Positions 21,301 through 31,700 of a DNA stretch of 32,499 nt are shown here, piece by piece. The notes beneath the pieces were generated by a model, which was not told where the DNA came from, searched no databases, and saw nothing but the letters and a program-made list of their open reading frames with translations. The translations under genes and the position numbers were made by a program. Where the stretch lies: contig JALNQF010000416.1 of NCBI GenBank assembly GCA_028456385.1, positions 1-32,499 on the forward strand, read 5' to 3'. Source of the DNA: Ophiosphaerella korrae. Lineage: Eukaryota; Ascomycota; Dothideomycetes; Pleosporales; Phaeosphaeriaceae. Every line of letters begins with the position of its first letter. The stretch's first letter is position 1.

Positions 21301-23737
21301 ATTTATTATTAATTGTCGTTATATCTATAACTATGTTCTTAATTGTTATTCTTTCTAGTTTTAATGTAGAGGGAACTGTTTCGAATCTAATAGGTTCTTA
21401 GAATAGTTTTCCTTTAATCGTACTTAATTATTAAGGATATTTCTTCGTTATATACCTTATTCCTTGTGTTTCTATAAACTTCTTTGATATAAAGTTTCTC
21501 GTGGCTCTACTATTAATTATTAATCGTACTTTTCTTTCTTAATAAGTACCTATTTTTATAATATGTAGGCCTCCTACGCCTTTTAGCTGTTCTTGCTTAG
21601 GCATTTTTACAAACTATCTATCTTTCTTAGGCTATAGGCTTACTTTAAGCTTGTGTTCTTTGTGTTTTAAGTATTTGTCGTATATGTATTTATACTATAG
21701 TCCTCCTTAGACGTATTTTTTAGATAGTTTTAGACTAGGCCTTACTGCTACGTATCTATCTTCTAGGATTGTTTCTTATCCTTAGATGTCTTCTACTAGG
21801 ATTACTCTTGTATAGCTATAGCCTCTTCTTCGTGTAGGCTATATATTGTTGTTTGCTTTAGAGTTTCTATATATAATACAATTTTTGTCTAGGTATAATA
21901 TCTATAATGCTTTAAAGTGTGCTAGATGTTTTAGATCTGTTATTTTGTTATCCCCTTCCTAGTACTTATCTCTTCTAGGTATGTCTATTGTTAGGATATA
22001 GTACACTTTTAGTACTCTTAGTATATAGGCTTTGTTAATCTATCGTGTTTTTCTTGCGAGGTGCTGCTATTCTTTTTGTATAGGTATTCTTCCTACTATA
22101 ACTGTATATTGCTTTATCTATTCTTAAAATAGTGTAAACTTTGTTTCCTTAGGATTGCGTTCTTTCTAGTCTTCGTACGCTTCCTCTATACTTATAACTA
22201 TTAAGTATGTTTAAACGAATCTCTATTCTTTGTTTCGTTCTTCTATATCTATTGTTGTGTAGCTGTTGTAGCTATATATATCTAGCTAGGCATATTCTAT
22301 ACCTCTTATACTAACTTGTCTCTCGCTTTCTTGTAGTTCTTTAGAGGAAGCTATAGTAGTCTCTTTATCTAGTGCTAGTCCTTTAGCCTAGATCGATAGG
22401 GTCTAGGGTTCTCCTCCTTCTAAATCTTCTATTAGTAGGTCTATTACATAGGCTGTCTCTTCTAGCTATACTTTTATTCTACTTTCTTTTATTGTAGCTA
22501 CTCTATGTCTTTGTTTCTATAAGAACTATACTACTCCCTATTTACTAGAAAGATATATGTAGTAGTTGTCGTCGTAATAAAAGGTCTAATAGAGCATTAT
22601 ATATTATGCTTCTTTGCTCCCTACTACCTTCTCCTAAGGTTTAGCTTGTGCTTTTAGTACTTTTTTCTTATTCTTAGTTGTTTTTAACTAAGTTTCTTTA
22701 TCTTTTCTTAGGTCCTTACTTCTACAGTCTTTTGTAAAGTGTCCTAGTTTCCTATATTTATAGTATGCTATATCCTTTTTCTTTTATAATTAGTAGTCTT
22801 TCGCGTAGTAGCCTTTCTTGCTGTAGTTAAAGCACGTAAAGTCTTTGTTCTTCTTCCTCTTCCTATCCTTATTAGCGTCGAGGATTATAGGGTCTCCCTT
22901 GTCCTAATTCTAGGTATAACCTCTATACTTATTCTTCTTCTATTCTCGAAGATCGTTATTAATTTATATTACTTATTGTTTTAAGGCTTCTAGCGTTTAG
23001 GGTTTCTCTATATAAATTATTTTGTATTAGATCTTTAAGTTTAGTCCTTGTTTAAATTGTAATATTAAGGCTAACTTATTCTATTCTGTGTTTTGCGATA
23101 GTTATTTAAACTATAATACGTACTCTAGAACACTCTAGCTTTATATAAGCTTTTCTAGCCGTTCTTTAGCTTGTTAGGTAACGTCTATGTCTCTAAATAC
23201 TACTCTTATTTGTCTAGTAAAGTATTCGTAGCTTCTAAAGATAGCTCTTATTTTATCCTTTTAGGTTATTAGAGCGTGTGTTGTGTAATCTGTCTAGTAA
23301 GGTTTAAACTATCTTATCGCGTTTTCTTTAAGATGTATTCTAATATATATTACCTTCTTTTCTTTTATATTAAAGTGTAGTACTTGTACGTCTATCTAGA
23401 GTTGTACTAAGGCTATAAAAGGTCTTAGTTTTTCTCTTGTCTTATTAAACTTCTTAAGGATAGGTATCTTAGGTAGTTTCTTTGTTGCACTTATTTCTAG
23501 TCGTTAGGTAATTAATTCTATCTAGTTCTAGCCTTTGATAATTGCTTTAATTTGTGCTTTGTTCTATTTTGAATAGTCTTGTAGTTCCTTGTTCTACGTT
23601 TCTAGTGCTTCGATTACTATCTTTATATCTTCTTTGTTGTTAATTAGTTTATTTATTTAATCCTTAATTGTTTCCTATGCGGTGCTATCTAACTTATAAC
23701 TACTCTTAGGGGCTTTACTTGTTAAACTTTCTACTAT
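18305..23737 (-). pseudogene. E3 gag-pol polyprotein, least decayed copy
   Basis: One frame of 5,433 nt, the same total length as E1, from ATA at 23737 (probably once ATG) to TAA at 18307. Gag is followed by two zinc knuckles (about 22830-22730); the first reads CFNY and the second keeps His and the final Cys (GHFTKDC). The protease site near 21510 reads NSR before ATRNFI. The reverse transcriptase box at 20608-20597 reads YLDN: the first aspartate is kept, the second is lost. The integrase acidic triad is intact (D at 19339-19337, D at 19141-19139, E at 19033-19031), with 65 and 35 residues between. A GPY/F-like region and a chromodomain-like tail follow. Many TAG and TAA interrupt the frame, most at sites where E1 or E2 keep CAA, or at expected Trp. 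Longer ATG frames on the opposite strand near 19245-19563 are shadows of this gene. The chromodomain-like tail would be expected to direct integration to marked chromatin, which would fit the nesting. Confidence 0.95.
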
Positions 23738-23798
23738 TATATTAGCTAGACTGTGCGCTACTTACGCTTTGCTTCTTGTAATAACTAAATTAGCAAGG
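23738..23798 (-). other. E3 leader with presumed primer-binding region
   Basis: Directly after the 5' LTR the minus strand reads ccttgctaatttagtta, then a purine-rich segment with gaagcaaagcg. The same leader is seen in E1 (5020-5080) and E2 (12583-12644). It is 61 bases long in E1 and E3 and 62 in E2. Confidence 0.55.
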
Positions 23799-24227
23799 TG
23801 TTACAGGCCTCCTGTCGTCAACTATAGGTACCTATCTTAAAGGAGGTTAGTAGATCACGAGGTAATAGTAAAAGCTTAGGGGTAATCTGTAATAACTATA
23901 AACAATAGAAGATGTTTCGCAACTGTCTTGTATTAGCGTTCCGTAGTTAAAGGATTGAATTGCTAATACTATCCTAACAATGCGTATCCTACTAACTATA
24001 TACTTGTTGTAATCTGTAATCTGTAGTTGCTAAGATTAATAGATTATAGATTATCCTAATCTATAATCTATAGCTACTAAGAGTCTACGGATTACAGATT
24101 AGCTTACGTGTCCTAGTTGTGTGTTGTTTCCTAATCAAGATTATTACCCCGCTCGTCCTATGCTTCGTTAGCAACTGAGTTAGGACTAATTGGTTCTATT
24201 TCGATTTCTTCTATTACGCCTGTAACA
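23799..24227 (-). repeat. E3 5' LTR (429 bp)
   Basis: Starts tgttacaggcctcctgtcg and ends ttacgcctgtaaca on the plus strand, with the complementary tgttac...gtaaca ends intact. Same length as the 3' LTR. Confidence 0.96.
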
Positions 24228-24232
24228 TTATA
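24228..24232. repeat. E3 target site duplication, right copy (ttata)
   Basis: Identical to 17191-17195. Confidence 0.9.
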
Positions 24233-25690
24233 CTTACTAGCTACCTTATTAGCTCTCTTAAAACTAGAAATCTAATTATATATTAACTTAGCTTCTAGTA
24301 TTATTATTTAAGCTCTCTTTTTAAGTTAATTAATTACGTTAATAATTAATACTAGTAATAAGCTCTTATAGTAGCGTACGTACTTATATATAAGTATTAA
24401 CTAAGCCTCTAGCTTATATATATTACTTAGCGTACAAGCTACCTAGAGAGCTTCTAGTAGAGCTAGAGTAGCTAGAATAGGCGTATAGAGCTAAATATTA
24501 AGTCTTAAGATAACTACTTCTAGCTAAAGTAGAATAAGGCTAGTAGCTTAAAAAGCTAAGTAAATATTTACTCTTATAAAGGCCTAGTTAAAGGCTATAT
24601 AAAAGGCTAGTAGGAATTTAAGATTAGTAATATAATTAATATAGTTCTAGATTAAGCTCTTAACTTAATAGCTATACGCCTTCTTTAATAGAGAGAAGTA
24701 GCTAATATTAAGAGGCTAAAGTAAGTAAGATAAGTAAGCTAGTATATAGAGCGTATAGATATTATTCTCTTTATAGATCTTGTTAAACTTAAGAGAGTAG
24801 TAGCTCCTATAACTATTAAGTATAAGTAGCTAACGTATACTAACTACTTAGTTCTTTATATACTTATTAAAGTACTTAAGCTAGTTAATAGCTAGCTTAT
24901 CTATTATCTAGCTATTATTACTAATTCTAATAGCCTAGTCTTATAAGATATAGTCTTCTTTATACTAAGTAGAGAGGTAGTACTTACTAGTAAAGATAAA
25001 GAATAGTAAGACTACCTAGCTAGTAGTATTAATTATAGTAATTACTATTACCTACTTATAATTACTAGGCTAGATAGCCTTTAGCTTACCTCTCCTCTCT
25101 AACTCTATTATAATAAGCTAAGTTATAATCTTACCTATTATAAAGCTAGCTTTATTAAAGTTATAGGCGTCTTTATTAGCTATTCTATACGTAGCCTTTA
25201 TATACTATACTATCTTAAACTAGCTACTTATAGTAGCTAGGTCTTTATTTAAGGCTTACTACCTATTATATAGATAATTAAAACGCGTTATAAAACTATC
25301 TATATACTTAATAAAGTTAGCTAGCTACTTCTACCTAACTAGTAGTACGTTATAGATAGCTAGTAGCTTATTAGCTATCTTACGTATAGTAGCTAGATTT
25401 AGGATAAAACTACAAGAATTTAAGTTAAGGATATACTTAACTATTACCTCCTCTTCTATCTAAGTAAGCTTCCTTAAGTTAGGCTAGTAATTGTATTAGG
25501 CGTACTATCTAGCGCGTTAATTACGTAACGTTAATTTAGGAACGCTAAAGATAGTAGTAGCTAGCCTACTACCTTGAATTTAGCTAGAATTAATAGATAA
25601 GATAGTAAGCTAGATATCTACTTTATTTAAAGGTAATTAACGTATAGCGCGTAGAGCTATTATATAATAAGATAGGATAGGTATGTAGAG
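24233..25690 (-). pseudogene. Fot1-like (pogo superfamily) DDE transposase, N-terminal and catalytic part
   Basis: The minus strand reads in one main frame from about 25690. First come helix-turn-helix-like segments (AATIF-like then SVPKLTLRN, about 25560-25530) and the CENPB-type stretch with KLTQIEEEVIVKYIL (about 25450). The first catalytic region follows at 25165-25136, where NFNKASF replaces the NFDE-type motif (D to N at 25154-25156). The second reads LILNSYRS around 24815, in place of an LDGH-type motif (D to N at 24815-24817). The third reads PLNISYFSLLK near 24707 (D to N at 24707-24709). All three catalytic aspartates are therefore lost, each by G-to-A. The plus strand of this region has a long frame with few stops, but it is a shadow. 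The C terminus continues at 17190-16983 beyond E3. Confidence 0.9.
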
Positions 25691-25741
25691 TTAGTAAGGT
25701 GCGCAACTTACTTACGTATATAACTCGCTTACTACCTACGT
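25677..25741. repeat. Right terminal inverted repeat, Fot1-like element
   Basis: Complementary to 16848-16912. It keeps more CpG (for example gcgc near 25700 and the tip acgt) than the left repeat, where several of these positions read ta. Confidence 0.88.
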
Positions 25742-25743
25742 TA
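25742..25743. repeat. TA target duplication of the Fot1-like transposon, right copy
   Basis: TA after the inverted repeat tip acgt; partner of 16846-16847. Confidence 0.6.
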
Positions 25744-26538
25744 TATAGAGACTAGAAAATAAAGTATTAAATATTAATACTATATTATCTATAAATAAAT
25801 AGATAATTAGAATAAATAAACTAGATAGTAAAGTAGTACTTAAGATTCTATCTTAACTATAACTAGAACAATTAGGTATTATTATTACCTATAGCATAAC
25901 TAGTATATAATAGTATAAGAAATATAGTAATAAAAGTATTAATCTTCTTTATAAACTATAGACTTAACCCTAATATATACTAAATACTAAGATAAGTAGA
26001 GTTATAGACTCTAAGAAGAGAAAACTTTATAAATAGAATAAAAGAAATATATAATTAACTAAGATAAGACGTAAAATTCTTATACAATTATATAGTAAAA
26101 TACTATAACAAGAAATATAAAGAGAGACCCTAATTTAGAAAAAGAGGAAAAGTATAGTTAGTCTAATAAAACGTTAAAAGTAAATAATTTAGTTTAAAGC
26201 TAGACTACGTAAAAATAGGACTATACAAAATTAAGAAAAAAATTACACTAGTTATATTTAGATTAAAACTACTAAGTAAGATAAAGATATACTTAACCTT
26301 TTACGTAGCACTACTTAAGATAGTACTATAAGATATAGAACTACTAGTGTATAAAGTAGATATATATAGAGAATAAGAGAAATAAAGAGTAAAAGAAATC
26401 CTAGTATACTAGTTTAGAAATAGAAGAAACTACTACTTAGGAAAATAGATAAGTATAAACAAGAAAAGGTAACTATAAGAGGATATATAAGAACTAAAAG
26501 ATAACCTTAACTACTTTAAGAAACTAGAGGAGTTCTAA
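25744..26538 (+). pseudogene. E2 gag-pol, right part (end of integrase and chromodomain-like tail)
   Basis: Resumes the integrase of E2 at the equivalent of about 9708 in E1. The glutamate of the catalytic triad is still readable (tta gaa at about 25810-25820), but both aspartates lie in the missing 0.42 kb. Downstream, the segment with QFRKRGKVQL-like residues, the GPY/F-like KIGLYKI position (about 26210-26240) and the chromodomain-like tail are present. The tail ends LEEF with TAA at 26536-26538, exactly like E1. Confidence 0.88.
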
Positions 26539-27040
26539 AATTAGAACTCTCTAAATTACCTTGTAGTAAACTAAGAAAACTAACGCTACTAATAGTATAT
26601 AGAGAGGAGATAGGAATAGATATTAAGAGAAGAGCTAGAGTAGCCCTAATAGCGTCCTCTAAGTTAAGCTTAGCTTTAAGGAGTTTTAACTAATTACTTA
26701 ACTTCTTATTATTATACACCTTTATCTTCTAAAGACGTACTAAACGCGTATAATTTTCTACCTATATACTTAGAATTTAATTACGCTTAGCTTTAGCTAC
26801 TACGATTTCTAATAGTAATTTCTCTTTAGTATAGTTAATAGCTTTCCTTATTATTACTTAGCCTAGATATAAAAGTAACTATATTATACCTATATTTAGC
26901 TATAGAAACCCTAGAGATATTATATAAACTATAAACGTTTACGTAAATATATAGCTTATAGGCCTAACTCTCTTTTATAAAAATATAATAAATAGGTTTA
27001 TCTTTTAAAGATTAGTAATAAGAATAGGAAAATATTTCGA
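26515..27040 (-). pseudogene. E2 antisense accessory ORF, decayed
   Basis: On the minus strand the marker segment reads KIKVYNNKK (complement of about 26724-26702), followed by LKAKLNLEDAI, matching KIKALNNKK and LEAKLDLDKVF in E3. The N-terminal half is too mutated to follow with confidence. Confidence 0.5.
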
Positions 27041-27186
27041 CACTCCTATATAATATACAATCTACTAACTAAAGACGATAAAGAGTAGATTTAGTAGGTA
27101 TAGGAAGAGAGGATAAAGAACTTTATATTAATAAAGAAATAGGGCTAATAACTTTAGCCTTAGGATAGGAAAATAAAAACCTATCT

Positions 27187-27200
27187 AGAGGGGGGAATAG
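27187..27200 (+). other. E2 polypurine tract
   Basis: agaggggggaatag abuts the 3' LTR. The six-G run is intact. Confidence 0.88.
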
Positions 27201-27573
27201 TATTATAAATGTAACAAGAGAAATTAAGATAGAACTAATTAGTTCTAAGTTAAGTACTAACAAAGTATAAGATAAGTAAGGTAATAATCTAGATTAGAGG
27301 GTAACTTATAACTAGAATACGTAGAGATAATCTATAATTTAATATTATAGATTAAGAGTAAAATATAAGTATATAGTTAGTAAAGATACGTACCTCTAGG
27401 GAAGTATTAGTAATCTAATCTTTAACTAAGAGTAACAATACTAGATATTATAAAAATTCTCTATCTCTTTACAGCCTATTACTTAATTACTATATAAGCT
27501 TTTACTATTACTTCTAATCTACTAGTATATAAAATAAGGTTACTTAAAGTTAATAAATAGAGACCCTACTATA
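27201..27573 (+). repeat. E2 3' LTR (373 bp)
   Basis: Starts tattataaatgtaacaag and ends ccctactata. It carries one 41-bp unit (from 27319) where the 5' LTR has three. The TATA box is at 27491-27498. Confidence 0.93.
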
Positions 27574-27578
27574 TCTAT
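27574..27578. repeat. E2 target site duplication, right copy (tctat)
   Basis: Identical to 12123-12127. Confidence 0.9.
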
Positions 27579-27713
27579 TGTAGAATATAGGTTAAAGATA
27601 CTTATTTATATATTTATACTCATTTATAATAGAGAGAGGTATTAATTATACTTTAGAAAAACTATTATTATAGATTATAGAAGCTAAAAAAGAGTATAAG
27701 AGGCTATAGGAAG
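27579..27713 (+). pseudogene. E5 antisense accessory ORF, middle part
   Basis: Continues the E5 sequence broken at 12127. It aligns with 17925-18060 of E3 and 28405-28545 of E4, including the segment gattatagaagctaaaaaag that matches gattgtagaggctaaaaag in E4. It is cut at 27713 by the LTR of E4. The sense direction given is that of the accessory frame; E5 itself is on the minus strand. Confidence 0.75.
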
Positions 27714-28115
27714 TATAATAAGGTTACCTATTATCGAATACAAGTAGCCGCTAAGGGTATTAGTAGATTATAAGTTAATAACAAAAGTTTATATTGTAAT
27801 TAGTAATAACTATAAATAATAGTTAATTTATATATATAATGTTAAGTATTAGCGTTCTAGGTTAGAGATTAGATTACTAATACTATCCTAATAATACGTA
27901 TTATTACTAACTATATATTTCTACTAATCTATTTGTATAATACTATAGATTACTTTAATCTATTATACGTGTTTATAGATTACTCTATATATTACGTGTT
28001 TAGATTATAGTACGCTTCCTAATCTAGGTTATTACCTTACTTATCCTATACTTTGTTAGCGTCTAAGTTAGGACTAATTAGTTCTATCTTAATTTCTCTT
28101 ATTACGCCTATAACA
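27714..28115 (-). repeat. E4 3' LTR (about 402 bp)
   Basis: Starts tataataaggttacc and ends ttacgcctataaca on the plus strand. It is closer to the E2/E5 LTR subtype in its middle (gattagattactaatac) than to E3. No second LTR is in the window, so the outer end rests on alignment with E5 (4275). Confidence 0.82.
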
Positions 28116-28129
28116 CTATCTCCTCCTCT
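28116..28129 (-). other. E4 polypurine tract
   Basis: agaggaggagatag on the minus strand, against the LTR. Confidence 0.8.
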
Positions 28130-28269
28130 AAGTAGATCTTAATTTATCTACTCTAAGGCTAAGGTTATTAATCTAGTTTCTTTATTAATATTAAGTTTAT
28201 TATCTTCTCTTATACCTACTAAGTCTACTCTTTAACGTCTTTAATTAGTAGATTATATATTACGCTATA

Positions 28270-28795
28270 GTATTACAATATTTTTTTATTCTTGTTATAA
28301 GTCTTTAAATCTTCTTATAGATTATATTTCTTTAAAGTATAGTAAGGCTTATAAGGTATATATTTATACTAATACTTATTTATCTTATAACCTTTCTAGC
28401 GTATCTCTAGTAGAGTATAAGTTAATAATACTTATTTATACGTCTATACTTATTTGTAATAGGGAGAGCTATTAACTACGCTTAAGATAAACTATCTAGA
28501 TAGATTGTAGAGGCTAAAAAGGAACGTAATTAGATTCTAAGTATATAAGTAGAAAATTATACCTATTTAGTCTATCTTTATAAGACAAAGGCCCTAAATA
28601 ATAAGAAGTCTATTACGTAAGCTACTCTTGTAGAGTCTAAGCTTAATTTTAAATCTACTATTAAGGCTACTATTACTTTTATAATATTAAGTATTCTTAT
28701 TATCTTTTTATCTAGTAGTAGTAGTATTAATTTTCTTAGTTTACTACAAGGCGTTCTAGAAGATTTTAAGTTTAGAACTCTTCTAGTTTCTTAAA
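28270..28795 (+). pseudogene. E4 antisense accessory ORF, decayed
   Basis: Same position and direction relative to pol as in E3. The marker block reads KTKALNNKKSI (28582-28614), followed by ESKLNF and, near the end, LLQGVLEDFKFR overlapping the pol stop at 28772-28774. The N-terminal block with NRESY and the family-wide frame change are also visible (about 28460-28480). Confidence 0.55.
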
Positions 28796-31700
28796 GTAGT
28801 TAAAGTTATCTTCTAGTTCTTATATTTTCTCCTATAGTTACTCTTTTTTATTAGTACTTATCTATTCTACTAGGTAGTAGTTTCTTTTATTATAGAATTA
28901 ATATACTAAGATTTTTTTAACTTCTTATTCTTCTTATTCTCTATACGTATCTACTTTATACACTAGTAGTTCTACTTCTTATAGTACTTTCTCTAGTAGT
29001 ACTACCTAGAATATTAAGTATATCCTTATTTTACTTCGTAGCTTTAGTTTAAATATAACTAGTATAATATTTTTTTTAACTTTATATAGTCTAATCTTTA
29101 TATAATCTAGTTTTAAACTTAATTATTTACTTTTAATATTTTTTTATACTAACTATACTTTTTCTCTCTCTCTAAATTAAGGTTCTTTTTTATACTTTTT
29201 ATTATAGTACTTTACTATTTAATTGTATAGGAACTCTACGTCCTATCTTAATTAATTGTATATTTCTTTTATTCTATTTACAAAGTTTTCTCCTCTTAGA
29301 GTTTAAGATTCTATATTTTTTAGTATTCTATATATATTAAGATTAAATCTATAGTTTATAAAGAAAAGTAATACTCTTATTACTATATTTTTTACGCTAT
29401 TATATACTAACTATACTATAGGTAGTAATTGTACCTAATTGTTCTAGTTATAGTTAAGGTAGTATCTTAAGTATTACTCTACTATCTAGTTTATTCGTTC
29501 TAATTATCTATCTATTAATAGATAGTATACTATTAACATTATGTATTATATTCCTAATTACGCTGTTATTGTTCTCTATAATTTTAATATAAATCTTATA
29601 TCTTTATCTATAATAATCTTATCTAAGAGTCTATATTAACTAATTATAAATCCTAGTACTTAGTATATAGTAACTTCTATCCTACTTTTCTCTTTATATA
29701 GTCTAAAGTATAAATACTTTAAAAGTTTATCTACTATTATTAAAATTCTATTATATTCTATTCTTAATATTAAGTCTTTTAACTTAAGTAGTTTTATAAT
29801 AAAGTCTATTGTTATTATTCTCTAAGGTTATTCTAGTACTTTAACTAGTTATAGTATCCTATATAGTACGTATCTATTATACTTGTTTTTATAGTATTCT
29901 ATATAATCTTATAGTACTTCTTCTACTAGTTATCTTACTCTTAGGATATACTAGTCTATTAGGAGCCTATTTAGTATTTTTTTAATTCTCTAGTATCTAT
30001 ATACTAGTAGCTTATAAAATTATTATATAAATTCTTTTTAGATCTTCTTTAGTATATATATCTTTCTATAGGCTTATATAAATTCTTCTTAGATTTCTAG
30101 TTTTTTTATTTCTTTAGATACTTCTTATATTATATTCTAAATCTATTTATCTAGCTTACTACTTGTTTTTTTAAGTGTAGTAGCTATTTTAGGTATATTT
30201 AGGACTAAGTATCCTTCTTTATTCTTAACTAAAACTATACCTATAGTGTTTATTTCTCTTTGTAGATCTAATATTCTACTTAGAGTATCTACTAACTAGT
30301 TATCTTTTCTTTTTATATATATAACTTCGAATTTAAATATTAATAAGTATTCCTACTATCTAGTATAGTATTATAATAGATCTTTATTTATTATAAATCC
30401 TATAAGGTTCTTATAGTCTATATAGACTTTTATTTTATACTTTACTTTTTATAAGTATACTCTTTATTACTTAAATACTTTATAGATTACTAGTATTTCT
30501 TTGTTATAAATTAGGTAGTTAAGTTCTACTAGTTTTATTTTCTTAGAGAAGTACTTAACTAAGTATTCTTATTTAGTCCTCTATTCTTCCTATATTAGTA
30601 CTATTCTATAGACTAAGTTAGATATATCTATTTTTACTATTACTAGTAGGTCTAGGTTATATATTCTAATAACTAGGTTCTTTATAAACTTCTTTTTAAT
30701 CTTTTTAAATACTTTGTTATATTCTTCTATCTATTTAAATAGTATCTCTTTCTTTATAAGTCTAATTATTAGTTCTATATCTTTAGACTATCTTACTATT
30801 AACTTCTTGTAGAAGTTTACTAACCTATAAAATTATTATACTTCTTTTAGGTTCTTTAGTATTAGCTATTTATTAATTAACTTAATTTTTCTTAAGTTAA
30901 TCTATATTTTTCCTTATTTAATAATAATTATAAGGAAATCTATTTCTTTTATATAAAACTTGCATTTTCTTATTTTAAGAAATAGTTTATTTTTTACTAG
31001 TTTTTCTAGTACCTTATATATATATTATATATATTCTTCCTCTATTTCTATAAATATAAAGATATTATCTAGGTATATAAACGTAAATACGTCTAAGTAC
31101 TTTCTTAGTACTATATTAATTCTTTCTTAGAAGGCTACTAGTGCGTTTATTAATCTAAAAAGTATAACTAAGTATTTATATAGTTTATATTATGTTCTAA
31201 ACGCTATTTTCTATTTATTACCTTTCTTAATTCTAATTTAGTAGTAGGTATTCTAGATATCTAGTTTTGTAAAGATTTTTACCTTTCTTAGACTATCTTA
31301 TATTTTATCTATTTATAGTAAGGAGTATTAGTTCTTATTTATAATTATGTTAGTTTTCCTAAAATCTTTATAGGGTCTATTATTATTTATCTCTTTCTTG
31401 TCTATAAATATAAGTCTATGTACTACTAAGGATTTAGATTCTAATATCTATCCTTTTCTTATTACGTTTATAATAAATACTTGTTTAATTTTAGATTCTT
31501 CTTTAGTCTTTCTATAGACTAGGCTCTATCTTATATCTTTTCCTTCTTCTAAGTCTATTACTAAGTCCTATAGCTAATATTCTAGAAGATAGTTATTAGG
31601 TTCTATAAGCTGTTTTTCTTATTTTTTATATTCTTCTAGGAATTCTCCTTTATAGGTACTTATATTAGCTTTTTAATATATCTCTTTTTAAGTAACTAAT

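Larger units (their letters stand above)
17196..24227 (-). mobile_element. E3: full-length chromodomain Ty3/Gypsy retrotransposon, youngest copy
   Basis: A complete 7,032-bp minus-strand copy with two 429-bp LTRs, matching TTATA flanks, a purine tract, the gag-pol frame (complement of 18305-23737) and the antisense accessory ORF. It is inserted in the transposase of the Fot1-like element, the deepest level of the nest. It is visibly less mutated than E1, E2, E4 and E5: TpG and CpA are still fairly common, and the few longer ATG-initiated frames of the window all lie within it. Its start codon and many Trp and Gln codons are nevertheless destroyed. Confidence 0.96.
16848..25741 (-). mobile_element. 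Fot1/pogo-like DNA transposon, interrupted by E3
   Basis: Inverted repeats of about 65 bp at 16848-16912 and 25677-25741 bound an element that, with E3 and one copy of its target duplication removed, measures about 1,857 bp. This is the size class of fungal Fot1 and Pot2 elements. It encodes a single DDE transposase on the minus strand (below). It sits in the integrase of E2 and was itself the target of E3. Confidence 0.9.
12128..27573 (+). mobile_element. E2: chromodomain Ty3/Gypsy retrotransposon, split by a Fot1-like transposon
   Basis: Same family as E1 but a distinct LTR subtype. The left part (12128-16847) holds the 5' LTR, Gag, protease, RT, RNase H and the start of integrase. The right part (25742-27573) holds the end of integrase, the chromodomain-like tail, the antisense ORF, the purine tract and the 3' LTR. 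The two parts belong together because the flanks match (TCTAT) and the LTRs are the same subtype. Compared with E1, about 0.42 kb of integrase (equivalent to about 9284-9707 of E1) is missing at the join. E2 is inserted in the 3' internal region of E5. Confidence 0.93.
4275..27713 (-). mobile_element. E5: chromodomain Ty3/Gypsy element, split by E1 and E2, cut by E4
   Basis: Four blocks, read in order, rebuild the 3' end of one minus-strand copy of the same family as E1-E4: LTR part one (4275-4573), LTR part two (11675-11834), 3' internal sequence (11835-12127) and further internal sequence (27579-27713). The joins are exact: E1 is bordered by ATTAC at 4569-4573 and 11670-11674, and E2 by TCTAT at 12123-12127 and 27574-27578. 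Removing E1, E2 and one copy of each duplication leaves a sequence that aligns without a gap to the LTR, purine tract and antisense ORF region of E3 and E4. At 27713 the LTR of E4 begins, so the rest of E5 (pol, gag, 5' LTR) should lie beyond the window if it survives. E5 is the oldest member of the stack. Confidence 0.85.

Noticed and set aside
24400..25550. Long plus-strand frame with few stops in the Fot1-like element
   Set aside because: The minus strand reads transposase motifs in order (helix-turn-helix, three catalytic regions); the plus frame is its complement.
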